Shown here in pieces: positions 1 through 9,898 of a stretch of DNA of 64,000 bases. The notes beneath the pieces were generated by a model, which did no database searches, was not told the origin of the DNA, and worked only from the letters and a program-made list of their open reading frames with translations. The stretch comes from Palaeococcus pacificus DY20341. GTDB taxonomy: Archaea > Methanobacteriota_B > Thermococci > Thermococcales > Thermococcaceae. The first letter of the stretch is position 1. Every line of letters begins with the position of its first letter. The stretch lies in the NCBI RefSeq assembly GCF_000725425.1, contig NZ_CP006019.1, positions 1,772,480 to 1,836,479 on the forward strand, written 5' to 3'. The translations under genes and the position numbers were made by a program.

Positions 1-1062
1 TGGGCTCTAGGTGGGGTTGAAAGAGTAGTTAAGGAAACTACACTTCGCATAGCCAAAACGAGGGAAATAAATATTGAAATATGGTGCAAAGGATCCAAAA
101 ATGAAATCTTGTTCTGGAATGGAATAAAAGTTAGAGTATTCAAATCTTTTTTTGGACTTAGTCTAACTTTGATTGGGGAGCTAAAAAGGGCACAAAAAGA
201 ATTTGATGTTATTCACATTCATGGAACCTCAAATCTATACCCTCTCGAGGTGTTAATGGCTATAGAAAACTGGAGTAAAGTAGTTGTTTCCTCTCATTAT
301 CATCCACAAGGGAGCACTCTACTGTTTAGATTAACAAAGCCAATTTATGATAAATTCATTGTTTCTCAGTATCTTAACAAAGCTAAGAAGATTATCTGCG
401 TTTCAAACACTGAAAAGAACATCCTATTAGATACCTTCAAATTATCAAGAGACAAAATGAGAATCATATACAATGGGGTTCCAATAGAGAAAATTAAGAA
501 ATTCAGAAACAAAAGAAAAATACTGCATGATAAAGTTTGTATTCTATATTTTGGGAGATTAGAGAAATATAAAAATGTGCATATCCTTATAAAATCCTTA
601 AGGTATCTTCCAGAGTCCTTTATTCTTACTATTGTAGGCGATGGTTCATATAAAAGAGAATTAGAATATCTCACAAAAAGAATAAATTTAAAAAATAGAG
701 TAAAATTCCTAGGGGTGCTTTCTGAAGAGGAGTTATATACCACACTACATTCTTGCCATATAATTGTTAATTTATCCAATATCGAAGCTTTTGGACTTAT
801 GGTTGTGGAAAGTTTAGTTGCTAATAAACCAGTAATAGTTAATAATAAGCTGGGGCTTAGAGAGCTGGCAGAGTACTTTACTGAAAGCATCGTCCCAATT
901 AATGAACCTACACCTGAAGATGTTGTTAGAGCTATCAGAATGTTGTCTTCAAAAAGAAAAGTCAAGGTAAGAGGACTAAAAAATTTTAAGTGGGAAAGAA
1001 TCGCAAAATTGTATTATGTCCTTTACAAAAGCGAATTAAAGAGGGAAGGTGGGGCAGAATGA
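1..1062 (+). CDS. Glycosyltransferase family 4 (5' end outside window)
   Basis: The frame is open from base 1, so this is the C-terminal 353 residues of a larger protein; the TTG at 109 is internal. The first visible residues include GGVERVV, the glycine-rich N-terminal loop of GT-B glycosyltransferases. Near residue 262 comes EAFGLMVVE, the EX7E motif that binds the nucleotide-sugar donor. GNGV-type YNGVP and FGRLEKYKN segments also fit GT4. It should transfer a sugar from a nucleotide donor to a lipid-linked glycan at the cytoplasmic membrane face. Its stop overlaps the next start (ATGA), so the two are probably one operon. Family is secure; donor and linkage cannot be read. Confidence 0.88.
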   Translation, partial: WALGGVERVVKETTLRIAKTREINIEIWCKGSKNEILFWNGIKVRVFKSFFGLSLTLIGELKRAQKEFDVIHIHGTSNLYPLEVLMAIENWSKVVVSSHYHPQGSTLLFRLTKPIYDKFIVSQYLNKAKKIICVSNTEKNILLDTFKLSRDKMRIIYNGVPIEKIKKFRNKRKILHDKVCILYFGRLEKYKNVHILIKSLRYLPESFILTIVGDGSYKRELEYLTKRINLKNRVKFLGVLSEEELYTTLHSCHIIVNLSNIEAFGLMVVESLVANKPVIVNNKLGLRELAEYFTESIVPINEPTPEDVVRAIRMLSSKRKVKVRGLKNFKWERIAKLYYVLYKSELKREGGAE

Positions 1063-2933
1063 GATTCACAGAAATATCGAAGAAAATAGCCGCGTTCACC
1101 TTAGTCATTTCTCTTTCTGTCTTACTATATGTATTCACAAAACAAGGAGATAAACTTAGTTTAACGTTTTTCCAGGTCTTATCTGTCGTTATTGGAAGTT
1201 TTGGTTATTTGATGTTACCCAAAAGTTCTGAAATACTTAGAATAAGAAAAGTTTCGAAGTTTAAGATGTTCTTTTTACTTTTGATATCTTTAGGGTTGTT
1301 TATGCTATCTGTAATTAGTATATTAGCACAAGAAAACACCAATAGGGGAGCTATTACTCTCCTTGTGTTTTCGATAGCACTCAGTCTCTTAATCTTTTAT
1401 GGAATTATATCCCCCCCTATTACATCTAGATATATCCTACTTACAATACTATTGCTCACGGGTTTCATCTCAACATTTTATGTAGGGGGAATCATTCAGT
1501 ACCAAGACGATCCTGGTGCATATTTAGTAATGACTAAATCCCTTATCACTCATAGCAAGGTTACACCAATTCCTTTGTGGTTTCACCACTATGGTATACC
1601 TAACTACAACATATGGCAAGCTATACTATTGTTAGTGCCAGAAATCCACGAAGCAAATTTGCAGCTAATTTCAACAGTAATACTAGTATTTAATTTTCTT
1701 CTTCTATCATATATTCTGTTCAAAAAAAAGTTTAACAAAAAAATTGCTTACGTTGCTATGGTACTCTCATTAATTTTCCCTATAACTTTAAAATGGGCAT
1801 ATGTCCAAGACAGCAGGGCTTTTGCTATGATTTTCATATTGCTTGGTTTGATATCCTATCTCTCCTTTGAAAAATCGCCTGCCTATATTATCATATTAAT
1901 TCTCTCATGGTTTTCAATCCTAAATTCCCACTATTTTTACTCTCTCGTGTTTGTAATTTTAATCTTCATACCGTTAATTGTTCTAGTAGCATTGCCAATA
2001 AGCAACAACAATATACAACATCTAAAAGCACTATCCAGGTGGATAATTATGTTGGCTATTATTAGCTATGTTGGTAAAGTCTCAATGTATCGAGATGTTT
2101 TTTCTCCTTTTGTATTGGGGTTTTACAAGTTACTATATGGCGGAAGCTTGAAAAATTTGACAATAGCGTCCACTACACATTTTACACTAGGCGAGCTTCT
2201 TATGTACCTCCCATTCTTGGTATATGTCAGTTTTTCCATAATAGGTGGTCTTCTTTACCTTGAAAATTTTGATTTTAAATCGACCGAGGATACGAGAATC
2301 CTGTTATCCCTGATTTCCCTCGGAGTCTTATCTATCCCTCTTCTTAAAATGGGAATGTATATGCTTAATCCGAGGAGAATATTCTACTTTTTAGGATTAA
2401 TTTTTGGATTATTATCTTCCATTGCTATTTGGAGAATCATCGCTGTGATAAGAACTGAAAAGTTACGAGATGCTTTGATATTCGTTATAGCCCTATTTAT
2501 TTGCTTTTTGTCAATCTCCTCAAATCTTAGCAATCAGTTGGATCCTGTTTTTTATAGTGGAGAGTACCCTGTTTTATATTACCACGCTTCTTCAGAGAAA
2601 TACAGTATTTGGGGCATTAGCAATCGCATCGATAGAGAACTTCCTATTTGTTCTGACTACAAGACCACGTCGAGATACGTGGTGCCTATGTGGATGTATA
2701 TAAATAGAAGAGTTATTACAGACATTTCAGACCTTGATAAGTGCTCAGGCTATGCTATTTTCTCTTATATTGCACTTAATAGTAGCTTTCTGGTGGATCC
2801 TAATACCCAGTATGCTGAAGGAACAGTCTCTTTATTTACCTTAAGAGACAGAATCAACAGAAAATTGTTATATAAGGATAAGATCTATGATGGTGTTATT
2901 GTAGTATATAGTCTATGGAGGTCAGAAAAATGA
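1059..2933 (+). CDS. GT-C-type integral membrane glycosyltransferase (ArnT/PMT-like)
   Basis: The protein has 624 residues with roughly a dozen hydrophobic segments and a soluble C-terminal tail. The ATG at 1059 is chosen because it overlaps the previous stop as ATGA and follows a G-rich SD; a longer reading from 990 would overlap the upstream gene by 70 nt. In the first large extracytoplasmic loop (about residues 145-155) the motif QYQDDPGAYL gives the acidic pair expected of GT-C enzymes that use polyprenyl-phosphate sugars. It lies between two GT4 genes, so I infer a role in building or modifying a surface glycan. It could instead be a non-catalytic membrane protein of the same fold. Confidence 0.72.
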   Translation: MRFTEISKKIAAFTLVISLSVLLYVFTKQGDKLSLTFFQVLSVVIGSFGYLMLPKSSEILRIRKVSKFKMFFLLLISLGLFMLSVISILAQENTNRGAITLLVFSIALSLLIFYGIISPPITSRYILLTILLLTGFISTFYVGGIIQYQDDPGAYLVMTKSLITHSKVTPIPLWFHHYGIPNYNIWQAILLLVPEIHEANLQLISTVILVFNFLLLSYILFKKKFNKKIAYVAMVLSLIFPITLKWAYVQDSRAFAMIFILLGLISYLSFEKSPAYIIILILSWFSILNSHYFYSLVFVILIFIPLIVLVALPISNNNIQHLKALSRWIIMLAIISYVGKVSMYRDVFSPFVLGFYKLLYGGSLKNLTIASTTHFTLGELLMYLPFLVYVSFSIIGGLLYLENFDFKSTEDTRILLSLISLGVLSIPLLKMGMYMLNPRRIFYFLGLIFGLLSSIAIWRIIAVIRTEKLRDALIFVIALFICFLSISSNLSNQLDPVFYSGEYPVLYYHASSEKYSIWGISNRIDRELPICSDYKTTSRYVVPMWMYINRRVITDISDLDKCSGYAIFSYIALNSSFLVDPNTQYAEGTVSLFTLRDRINRKLLYKDKIYDGVIVVYSLWRSEK

Positions 2934-4219
2934 AAATTCTACAAGTCGGTTCGGGAATTCCCCCAGATTTTATTGGAGGAGCCGAGATTTATATGTATAA
3001 TTTGGCAAAAGAGATAAGTAGATCGCATGAAGTTCATGTAGTTTACCCCACATATGCAAAGACGATTAAACAACCCCAGATTGTTAGCAAAATATACGGC
3101 AACCTTCATATACACACTCTGCAAATTCCACAGTTTGCATTGTTTAAGGCAATTCAAATAAAAAATACATATACCAACAAAAGCATAGAACAAAAGTTCA
3201 TGGATTTTTTAATTCACATAAAACCAGATGTAATTCACTTTCATAATTTGTGGAGGTTCAGGTCAGCCAAATTAATTGATGTTGCCCACCAATTAAATAT
3301 TCCAGCAGTCATCACTCTTCATGATTACTGGTTTTTATGTCCATTTTCCACTATGATTAATTATAAAAATAATATTTGTGATATGCCTGAACCAGATAAG
3401 TGTTATAGATGTTGGGTTGAAAAACTCTCCGCAAATACTCCAGTTAAGCAATTAAGACCTTTTTTGAAATTCACATTAAAAAGGCTCAATCACCCCCAAG
3501 ACTTCAAAAAAAGGAATGAATTTTTAAAACATATGCTTTTAACTGTTGACAAAATTATAGCCCCTTCAAGGTTCTTAAGGAAAATGCTCATTAGATATGA
3601 TGTGCCAGAGGGGAAAATAATATACTTGGAAAATGGATACAATCTAGACGAATTCAAGGGATTTAAGAAAAGAGCGAAAGATACTGACAAAATTATTTTT
3701 GGATTTGTTGGACGGGTTAGCAAAGAAAAAGGTCTCCACATTTTAGTTGATGCATTTATGGATATACCTGAAGACAAAGCAGAGTTAAGGATTTATGGAA
3801 ATTACGACCCAAACTCAGAATATATCAAAGAACTTCTGGAAAAAATAAAAAGCAAGAAAAATATAAAGCTTATGGGTAGGTTTAAGGATGTGAGAGAACC
3901 ATACTCGGAAATTGATGTTCTAGTGTTCCCTTCAATATGGTATGAGAACTGTCCTTTAGTTTTAGCGGAAGCACGAGCTACTAAAACTCCTGTTATAGCC
4001 TCAAACTTGGGTGCAATCCCAGGATTTGTAAAAGATGGAAAAACGGGATTATTATTTAGGCCGAGAGACTCAAAAGATTTATACGAGAAAATCATGCGTA
4101 TTATCGAAAATCCATGGTTAATAAAGAAATTCAAGAAGAACATAAAACCTCCAAAGAGCATGAAAGAGCATGCAAAAGAGATAGAAAGCTTGTATATATC
4201 ATTACTCGCTGGAAGGTGA
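2930..4219 (+). CDS. Glycosyltransferase family 4
   Basis: A GT-B glycosyltransferase of 429 residues. The ATG at 2930 overlaps the upstream stop and follows a strong GGAGGT at 2917-2922 with 7 nt spacing, so it is preferred to the upstream start. Visible are the N-terminal loop PPDFIGGAE, the HDYWFLCPF segment typical of mannosyl/glucosyl GT4 enzymes, and YENCPLVLAEA, an EX7E donor motif near residue 340. A small cysteine pair (CYRCW) sits near residue 165. It is co-directional with, and overlaps, the GT-C gene; the next gene starts 4 nt after its stop. Confidence 0.87.
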   Translation: MKILQVGSGIPPDFIGGAEIYMYNLAKEISRSHEVHVVYPTYAKTIKQPQIVSKIYGNLHIHTLQIPQFALFKAIQIKNTYTNKSIEQKFMDFLIHIKPDVIHFHNLWRFRSAKLIDVAHQLNIPAVITLHDYWFLCPFSTMINYKNNICDMPEPDKCYRCWVEKLSANTPVKQLRPFLKFTLKRLNHPQDFKKRNEFLKHMLLTVDKIIAPSRFLRKMLIRYDVPEGKIIYLENGYNLDEFKGFKKRAKDTDKIIFGFVGRVSKEKGLHILVDAFMDIPEDKAELRIYGNYDPNSEYIKELLEKIKSKKNIKLMGRFKDVREPYSEIDVLVFPSIWYENCPLVLAEARATKTPVIASNLGAIPGFVKDGKTGLLFRPRDSKDLYEKIMRIIENPWLIKKFKKNIKPPKSMKEHAKEIESLYISLLAGR

Positions 4220-4223
4220 TCTC

Positions 4224-5669
4224 ATGAATGAGCACTTGAAAATAGTCATAATTGGCCTTGATGGCGCAAGTAAAACAACAGTCCAACTTGTTGGACTAAA
4301 GAAGGATACGATTTATGATTTCATATCAACAATCCCCCCATACACTCCCCCAGCATGGACTTCAATTTTTACTGGAGTTAATCCAGCAAAACACGGCATA
4401 ATTGGATGGCAAAAGATTGATATTAATACACTAAAAACAAAGCTTGTTACTTCACATGATGTTAAATATTCCCGATTATCAGAACTTTTAGATACTTCGG
4501 GACTGAAGAGTATAGTGATAAATCTTCCAATGACATATCCTTTTTCTGGAATAGTCAATAAGAATAACACAATTATCGTTTCTGACTGGGCGGCTCCTGA
4601 ACAGACAATCTATCCTAAAAAGCTATCTCAGACATATAAAGAATACCTTATCAACCCACCACACGATTGGGCGAGCCACATTGAAAACAAAAAAGAATAC
4701 GCTTCACTTGTCAAGGAATATATCCAAATTAGACTTAATTTTTACTATGAATTGCTGGAGAAAGAAGATTGGGATTTATTTTTTGTAGTGTTTAGCGAAA
4801 CAGATTGGTTCTCACATATATATCCGCATATTCTGGAAGGGAAAGACAAGGGGTTAGTTGCTCCCATTTTTAAGATCCTTTATAAGTTCATACAAGATGC
4901 CCAAGAAACTGCAGATATAACATTTGTAGTTAGCGACCATGGATTTGAGATTAAAAACAAAGTATTTTATGTTAACTCCGCCCTCGCTAAGGGTGGATTT
5001 ATTAGCTACAGTAAAACCAAGCTTAAGTTGGCAAGATTAGTTAACAAAGTATTTCCGAAATCTTTACTCAAGAGAGCAGTTGAATCTTCAAATGCTCCCT
5101 CTAATATTCTTGAAGCAACACTAAACCCTGAGAAAACTCACGCCTTTATGCCCCCAGAGCCCACAACATGGGGAATGTATACTAAAGATGCGTCAATAAA
5201 AGAGAAAGTCAAGCAGTATCTTCAAAATTTCGAAGAAATCAAAACGATCGTTGAATCAAGCAAACTCTATAACGGCCCACATGTTGATAACCTACCCTCA
5301 TTATTCATTATTCCTGCTAAGGGTGTGGAATATTCATACAAGCTCTCGGAGAAGATAACTGAAGCAAAGTACATGGCCGACCATGAAATTCATGGCATTT
5401 TCTCAGTCACTGGAAAAGGAATTTCCGAAGATATTAACTTTAGTAGGTTGCCAACTGTTTATGATATTGCCCCAACAATCCTCCACATCTTTGGCTTACC
5501 AATTCCAAACGATATGGATGGAAGAGTTTTAATAGAAATTTTTGAAGAAGATTCGGAATTCGCTAAAAGGAAACCAAAATATGTTGACCCAAGCTACTAT
5601 GAGAAAAGACAAGAAGATGAAAAGCTTAAAAAAGCAATCAAAAACCTAAAACTAAAAGGCAAAATCTAA
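4224..5669 (+). CDS. Alkaline-phosphatase-superfamily phosphodiesterase/phosphotransferase
   Basis: The protein has 481 residues and the fold signature of type I phosphodiesterases/nucleotide pyrophosphatases. IGLDG (Asp13) and TPPAWTSIFTG (Thr41 as likely nucleophile) form the first metal site. SETDWFSH, SDHGFE and a late ADHEIHG supply the remaining Asp/His ligands. No signal peptide or membrane span is evident, so it is probably cytosolic. The SD is GGAAGGTGAT. It is the last gene of the glycosyltransferase run and converges with the flippase, overlapping it by 4 nt. Substrate is unknown; the setting suggests a phosphorylated sugar or lipid carrier. Three relatives occur within 19 kb. Confidence 0.75.
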   Translation: MNEHLKIVIIGLDGASKTTVQLVGLKKDTIYDFISTIPPYTPPAWTSIFTGVNPAKHGIIGWQKIDINTLKTKLVTSHDVKYSRLSELLDTSGLKSIVINLPMTYPFSGIVNKNNTIIVSDWAAPEQTIYPKKLSQTYKEYLINPPHDWASHIENKKEYASLVKEYIQIRLNFYYELLEKEDWDLFFVVFSETDWFSHIYPHILEGKDKGLVAPIFKILYKFIQDAQETADITFVVSDHGFEIKNKVFYVNSALAKGGFISYSKTKLKLARLVNKVFPKSLLKRAVESSNAPSNILEATLNPEKTHAFMPPEPTTWGMYTKDASIKEKVKQYLQNFEEIKTIVESSKLYNGPHVDNLPSLFIIPAKGVEYSYKLSEKITEAKYMADHEIHGIFSVTGKGISEDINFSRLPTVYDIAPTILHIFGLPIPNDMDGRVLIEIFEEDSEFAKRKPKYVDPSYYEKRQEDEKLKKAIKNLKLKGKI

Positions 5670-7195
5670 ACAAATCTTCTCAACACTCTTTTTATTATTC
5701 CTGAATCCACTCCTAATTTCTTTTCTATCGCCAAGAACAGTTCAATATCCTCTTTATCAATACTCTTACTGAGTAAAACTAAGAAGAAGTATATCAAAAG
5801 AAAAACAGCTAAAATTAGAATTGCATACCATATACTTGGCACCCTCAAGTGCAAACTCTGAATCAGTCCCAACAACACAAAACTAATAACTAACGGCTTC
5901 ACGTAATTCCAACTAAAGGGATGAATTTTGGTTCTCCGATAAAGCCTAAAAGAATTCAAGACATTGGAAATAAAGTAGGAAACAGCAGTGGCAACAGCCG
6001 CACCTTTCATGCCATAAGGAGGGATCAGCAGAGCATTTAAAATGATGTTAAAGACTGCTGCAATGAATGTAGAAAAAGAAATAAACTTGCTCTCCTTTAC
6101 TATTATCAAGCTCCATCCATTTAAACCTAAGAAAGTGTGAAACATAAAACCTAACGCTAAAATCCGAAGTGCTGGTGCCGCTGAAGTATACTTAGCTCCA
6201 AAGAAGAATCCTATTGTAGCCTCGGGAAAGAGAAACATCACTGCAAAGAGGGGAAGAGTAAGCAAGAACACCCACTTAGTCAAAATCTGATAAACTCTGC
6301 CCATCTCTCCAATCTTCTCCTGGGCATAGAGTCGTGACGCTATCGGGACATAAAGGAACGATGCAGAGCCTAAAAATATTGGAAGCAGTTTAGCTAAGGG
6401 AGAAGCAGCATTATAAAGCCCTACAACTTCAGAAGACTTGTAATAACCAAGCATTAAAGTATCAGCCCACGTCATTACAAAGCCTAAAAGTCCAGTAAAC
6501 AGCAGGGGAAGAGAAAAGACAATTAACCCTCTCCCGAGCTTTAAATCCAGCGAAGTCTTAAACTCAAAGAGCTTAACCTTCAGGACATCAAAAATCAAGG
6601 CTAAAAGCGTGAAAGCCTGAGCAGCAATGTATGCGAAGAAAACATAAGCAAAGGGGAGGTTTAAGAGAGCTCCAGCTATAACAAAGATTAAAAACAGTGT
6701 GGGATAAACCACGTTCTGAAAATACACTTTCTCCCTAACCCTTCCAAAACCCTGGGAGATCGGAATTATCGTTCCAATTAAAGCCGAAAACGGCAAAGCA
6801 AAAGCCACTATTTTCAAAGCGTAAGCTAACCTCGTTTCATTAAAAATTTGAGCAATATCCTCAGCACCAAGAATTAAAACTATCACCCAAATTATGCTGT
6901 TCACTGCTACAATTATCAAAGCTGTTGAAATCAAATCTCTAACTCTCGAAGGCTCTTTCTCCCTATAAAATGCAACTTCCCTAGGAAGAGAATTTTGAAA
7001 GCCAAGCGTAGCTATTACAAGAGCAATACTCAAAACAGTCAATGCTAAATTAAAAACACCATATTCAGAAGTTGAATAATGCCTCGCTATTATTGCCCTG
7101 CTCAAAAACTCAAAAAACAACCAAAATACAGTTCCAAAAAATACAATCCCCGTCCCTTTAGCAATCCTCTGCAGAGCTTGGCTTGCTTCGCTCAT
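5666..7195 (-). CDS. Wzx/RfbX-like polysaccharide flippase (copy 1)
   Basis: A membrane protein of 509 residues with about 12-14 predicted spans and the MATE/MOP-type polysaccharide transporter pattern: N-terminal SEYGVFNLALT, then SLPREVAFYR. It should flip lipid-linked oligosaccharide across the membrane for AglB or a polymer pathway. The ATG at 7195 follows AGGTGAAATCC. A clear paralog of the same length lies at 18788-20317 on the opposite strand; the C-terminal parts share KIHPFSWNYVKPLVISF and are the most similar section. It lies immediately downstream of aglB on the same strand. Confidence 0.88.
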   Translation of the reverse strand: MSEASQALQRIAKGTGIVFFGTVFWLFFEFLSRAIIARHYSTSEYGVFNLALTVLSIALVIATLGFQNSLPREVAFYREKEPSRVRDLISTALIIVAVNSIIWVIVLILGAEDIAQIFNETRLAYALKIVAFALPFSALIGTIIPISQGFGRVREKVYFQNVVYPTLFLIFVIAGALLNLPFAYVFFAYIAAQAFTLLALIFDVLKVKLFEFKTSLDLKLGRGLIVFSLPLLFTGLLGFVMTWADTLMLGYYKSSEVVGLYNAASPLAKLLPIFLGSASFLYVPIASRLYAQEKIGEMGRVYQILTKWVFLLTLPLFAVMFLFPEATIGFFFGAKYTSAAPALRILALGFMFHTFLGLNGWSLIIVKESKFISFSTFIAAVFNIILNALLIPPYGMKGAAVATAVSYFISNVLNSFRLYRRTKIHPFSWNYVKPLVISFVLLGLIQSLHLRVPSIWYAILILAVFLLIYFFLVLLSKSIDKEDIELFLAIEKKLGVDSGIIKRVLRRFV

Positions 7196-7244
7196 TGGAT
7201 TTCACCTTTTGCATCTTTTGCACTAGTATTGCTCCATTTTTGAA

Positions 7245-9584
7245 TCATCTTCCATCAATCCTAAAAACTCCCCTATCTAATACCGTTTTCTTTTTGGAGT
7301 AGATATATCTAATAATTGTCCCATTGACTTCAGCCGGAAGCTCAAACTCCTTCAAGTCTTTTACAGGATACCACTTCTCAAAGACCAGTGTTCCGTTCTC
7401 CAAATACGCAAACACTCCCAAGTCAGTTCCCGTAGCATTCTCAAACTTGAAAATTATCTCGCTGTTATTTCTTTCAACAACAACATTTGGATGCTTGAAC
7501 TTAAATATCTTGATATATCCGCCATCCGAATAGACTAGCTCATAATCCTTTGCATACTCATCGGTGAACATGAGTTTAGCTAAAGTCGTGTTGAATGTCT
7601 TCTCACTCATTAACACAGCATAACCGTAGTTTAAGTTTATATAAATGTAAGCATTTCCAACTTTTTCACCTTTAAAAGTGAGCTTTGTTAAGTTGTTCCT
7701 ATACTCTAAAAAGACTTCTCTCGGCGAGAATACTTGGCCACCAGCGTTTACCAAAATTTGCCACCTCTCACCAGGCTGGGCAACTATTTTGTATCCATCC
7801 TTTTCAAAAAGCAGAGTTCCGAATTTAGAAACCAAGGGCAAAACTACCAGAGCATGATCCTCTTTTGAAACATTGACAGTATCTAAAACCGCACTAAACT
7901 TTAGGGCTGTGTCATAAGAAACGATTATATAATCAACGCCGGAGTTCATGGCCCATCTTTCGCTCAAATCACCCAACAAGTATCGAGCCACACCCTGATT
8001 CGGAACCATCTGTGCAACAGTTCCCCTCCTTGCATAATATTCAACCCAAGCCCCATAATCCCACCATGCTAAAACAATATCGTTTTCATAGGAGTTGTTT
8101 TCCAGCCAGGTTAGAGAACCAACCCAATGATCGTTAATTAAAGGCCTCTCTGCTTTAACCCTACTAAATCCAATGGCAAAGCCCATTGAAAGCAAAATCA
8201 CTATGCTGAGATTTAGTGCCAAAATCTTTCTCTTATCTAAATTGAAAGCACTCAATTGTTCATAAAGTGCAATTAGTCCTGCCCCACTCATTAATGCAAC
8301 TGCCATCGAACCTATGAATAAGAATCTCGTCCATGTATAAATCATATAGATGCTTGGAAATATTAAACCGAGGCTTAAAAAGTCCGCAATTTTCACTCTC
8401 TTTGGTGTAAGTCTCAGAATGAACAAGAGACTGAGAAGCATCCCAATATTGTATGCACTCCAAAGGTCAGAAAATGTTGAATGCTGTGTCTCCAAGATAG
8501 GTGATTCTTTAAAGATTCCAAAACCCGAGGAAAGCTCCTTCAATATTTCAAACTTACTGAACACTAAAAGCACTCCCACAATGGAGAATATCAAAATAAG
8601 TACAGCCCTCTGTTTTTTATCCTTTATAACTCTACTAATCATCATGAGTACGAGAATCACAAGCAAAGCCAATGGGACAAGGTATTTCAAGTGGATTAAT
8701 AGATAAACATCCTTAATTCTGCCTAAGTTTAAACCAAATTTCTCGACTAATTTTTTAGCAAGCCATTTCTTCCCTCCAAGCATTCCATATCTAAGATGCC
8801 CACCGAGATAATTAGCAAATAAAACACCAAGAGCTGTGGAGAGTGTTAAAGCAATCGAATGCTTGAAATAATTCCTTTTATCCAAAATAAACGCCCCGAT
8901 TGCTAAAAACATGGCATTTCCAAGCAAAAAGAGAAATATCGGATAATACGCTGTCCAAAAAGCGCTCGCAAACCCACTTGCAAAAGCTGGAATTAAATAG
9001 AACATATAACGTTTGTATCTCCAAGCTCTCCTTTTGTATTTAAACGCCAATGAAATCCCAAACAAAGCCACGCTGTACCAGAAAAGCATGTAATTATCAC
9101 CGCGGTAATAATTGGCCATTGACCTAAAAACGTGCCCATACATTATCGCAAGGAAGAATGAGGAGAAAAACGCCTCCTTTTTTCCGTAGAAGTTGAGCAC
9201 TGCCAAATAAAAGAAAGCTACTGTTAAAACACCAAAAATTGGTGCTGTCACCCTAAATGCATCATATAAAGAGACTCCAAAAATCTTCAAAAGTTTCCAA
9301 ACAAAAACTGGAGTTGCATAAAAGCCCAGAGGATGCCATGAATTATCAAACAATTGTCCCCAAGGAGCACTAGCCAAAGGATAAAAGTTAATCCAATACC
9401 CAGCCCTCAAGCTCTCCTCAATGTAAGCCAAGTGAAAATAGGGGTCATAACCGAAAAGGTAGTGATATCTCAATGGGAGAAGCCTAAATATCGCAGCAAT
9501 AATCACCACAAAAGAAAGCGCATACCTCGGCTCGAGTATTCTCCCACTCAAGTTCACTACCTTTTCAAACTTCTCGTTCCTCAT
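7245..9584 (-). CDS. aglB: AglB/STT3 oligosaccharyltransferase, short form
   Basis: Catalytic subunit of N-glycosylation; it transfers a glycan from dolichyl (pyro)phosphate to Asn in N-X-S/T sequons outside the membrane. The 779 residues comprise about 13 N-terminal spans and a C-terminal globular domain. The first-loop acidic motif is GYDPYFH (Asp47), a second acidic site GDNYM lies near residue 159, and the sequon-binding WWDYG is near residue 507. Archaeal AglB proteins are often about 850-980 residues, so this resembles the shorter paralog known in Pyrococcus. The start follows GAGGGGTATTC. The downstream flippase gene, 49 nt away, fits the same pathway. Confidence 0.92.
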   Translation of the reverse strand: MRNEKFEKVVNLSGRILEPRYALSFVVIIAAIFRLLPLRYHYLFGYDPYFHLAYIEESLRAGYWINFYPLASAPWGQLFDNSWHPLGFYATPVFVWKLLKIFGVSLYDAFRVTAPIFGVLTVAFFYLAVLNFYGKKEAFFSSFFLAIMYGHVFRSMANYYRGDNYMLFWYSVALFGISLAFKYKRRAWRYKRYMFYLIPAFASGFASAFWTAYYPIFLFLLGNAMFLAIGAFILDKRNYFKHSIALTLSTALGVLFANYLGGHLRYGMLGGKKWLAKKLVEKFGLNLGRIKDVYLLIHLKYLVPLALLVILVLMMISRVIKDKKQRAVLILIFSIVGVLLVFSKFEILKELSSGFGIFKESPILETQHSTFSDLWSAYNIGMLLSLLFILRLTPKRVKIADFLSLGLIFPSIYMIYTWTRFLFIGSMAVALMSGAGLIALYEQLSAFNLDKRKILALNLSIVILLSMGFAIGFSRVKAERPLINDHWVGSLTWLENNSYENDIVLAWWDYGAWVEYYARRGTVAQMVPNQGVARYLLGDLSERWAMNSGVDYIIVSYDTALKFSAVLDTVNVSKEDHALVVLPLVSKFGTLLFEKDGYKIVAQPGERWQILVNAGGQVFSPREVFLEYRNNLTKLTFKGEKVGNAYIYINLNYGYAVLMSEKTFNTTLAKLMFTDEYAKDYELVYSDGGYIKIFKFKHPNVVVERNNSEIIFKFENATGTDLGVFAYLENGTLVFEKWYPVKDLKEFELPAEVNGTIIRYIYSKKKTVLDRGVFRIDGR

Positions 9585-9898
9585 GAATACCCCTCAATTA
9601 GTTTACATACCTTTGGGAATAAGATGCAGAGCGTGATAAGGGCATTCCTATAACCTGCCAAAATAAAATAACTCAGACGAAAGATAAAAATGTTGTGCTC
9701 CCCGCACTGTGTTTTGAAGTATCCAGAATGACCAATGGAGCATAAATATATCTAATGCATTGCACAAAGGACATTTTCACTTTGTTATAATTCCACTTAA
9801 ATACCACATTATTTTTAATAAATTCAAATTTAATTTTGCTTTAAATAAAAATAATGGAACAGAAAACTTTATATATTCCAAAGCCAACATTAGTATGA
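9585..9898. other. Intergenic: aglB promoter region and ncRNA promoter
   Basis: About 310 bases without a supported protein gene. The left part must hold the minus-strand promoter of aglB; no single TATA box stands out. The right end holds the TATA box of the structured RNA that follows. A 99-residue plus-strand reading (9354-9653) is mostly antisense to aglB and has no family signature, so it is left out. Confidence 0.5.
9867..9878 (+). promoter_or_regulatory. TATA box of the structured RNA
   Basis: The sequence CTTTATATATTC is centred about 27 nt before the first paired base of the RNA at 9899, the usual archaeal TATA-to-start distance. An A-rich BRE-like stretch (GAAAA) precedes it. This placement is independent support that 9899 is close to a real transcription start. 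Confidence 0.75.

Noticed and set aside
366-965. 199-residue minus-strand reading frame
   Set aside because: It is the antisense shadow of the GT4 gene, Ser/Leu-rich, with no SD and no family motif.
9354-9653. 99-residue plus-strand frame at the aglB start
   Set aside because: Mostly antisense to aglB, no SD, no recognisable motif.
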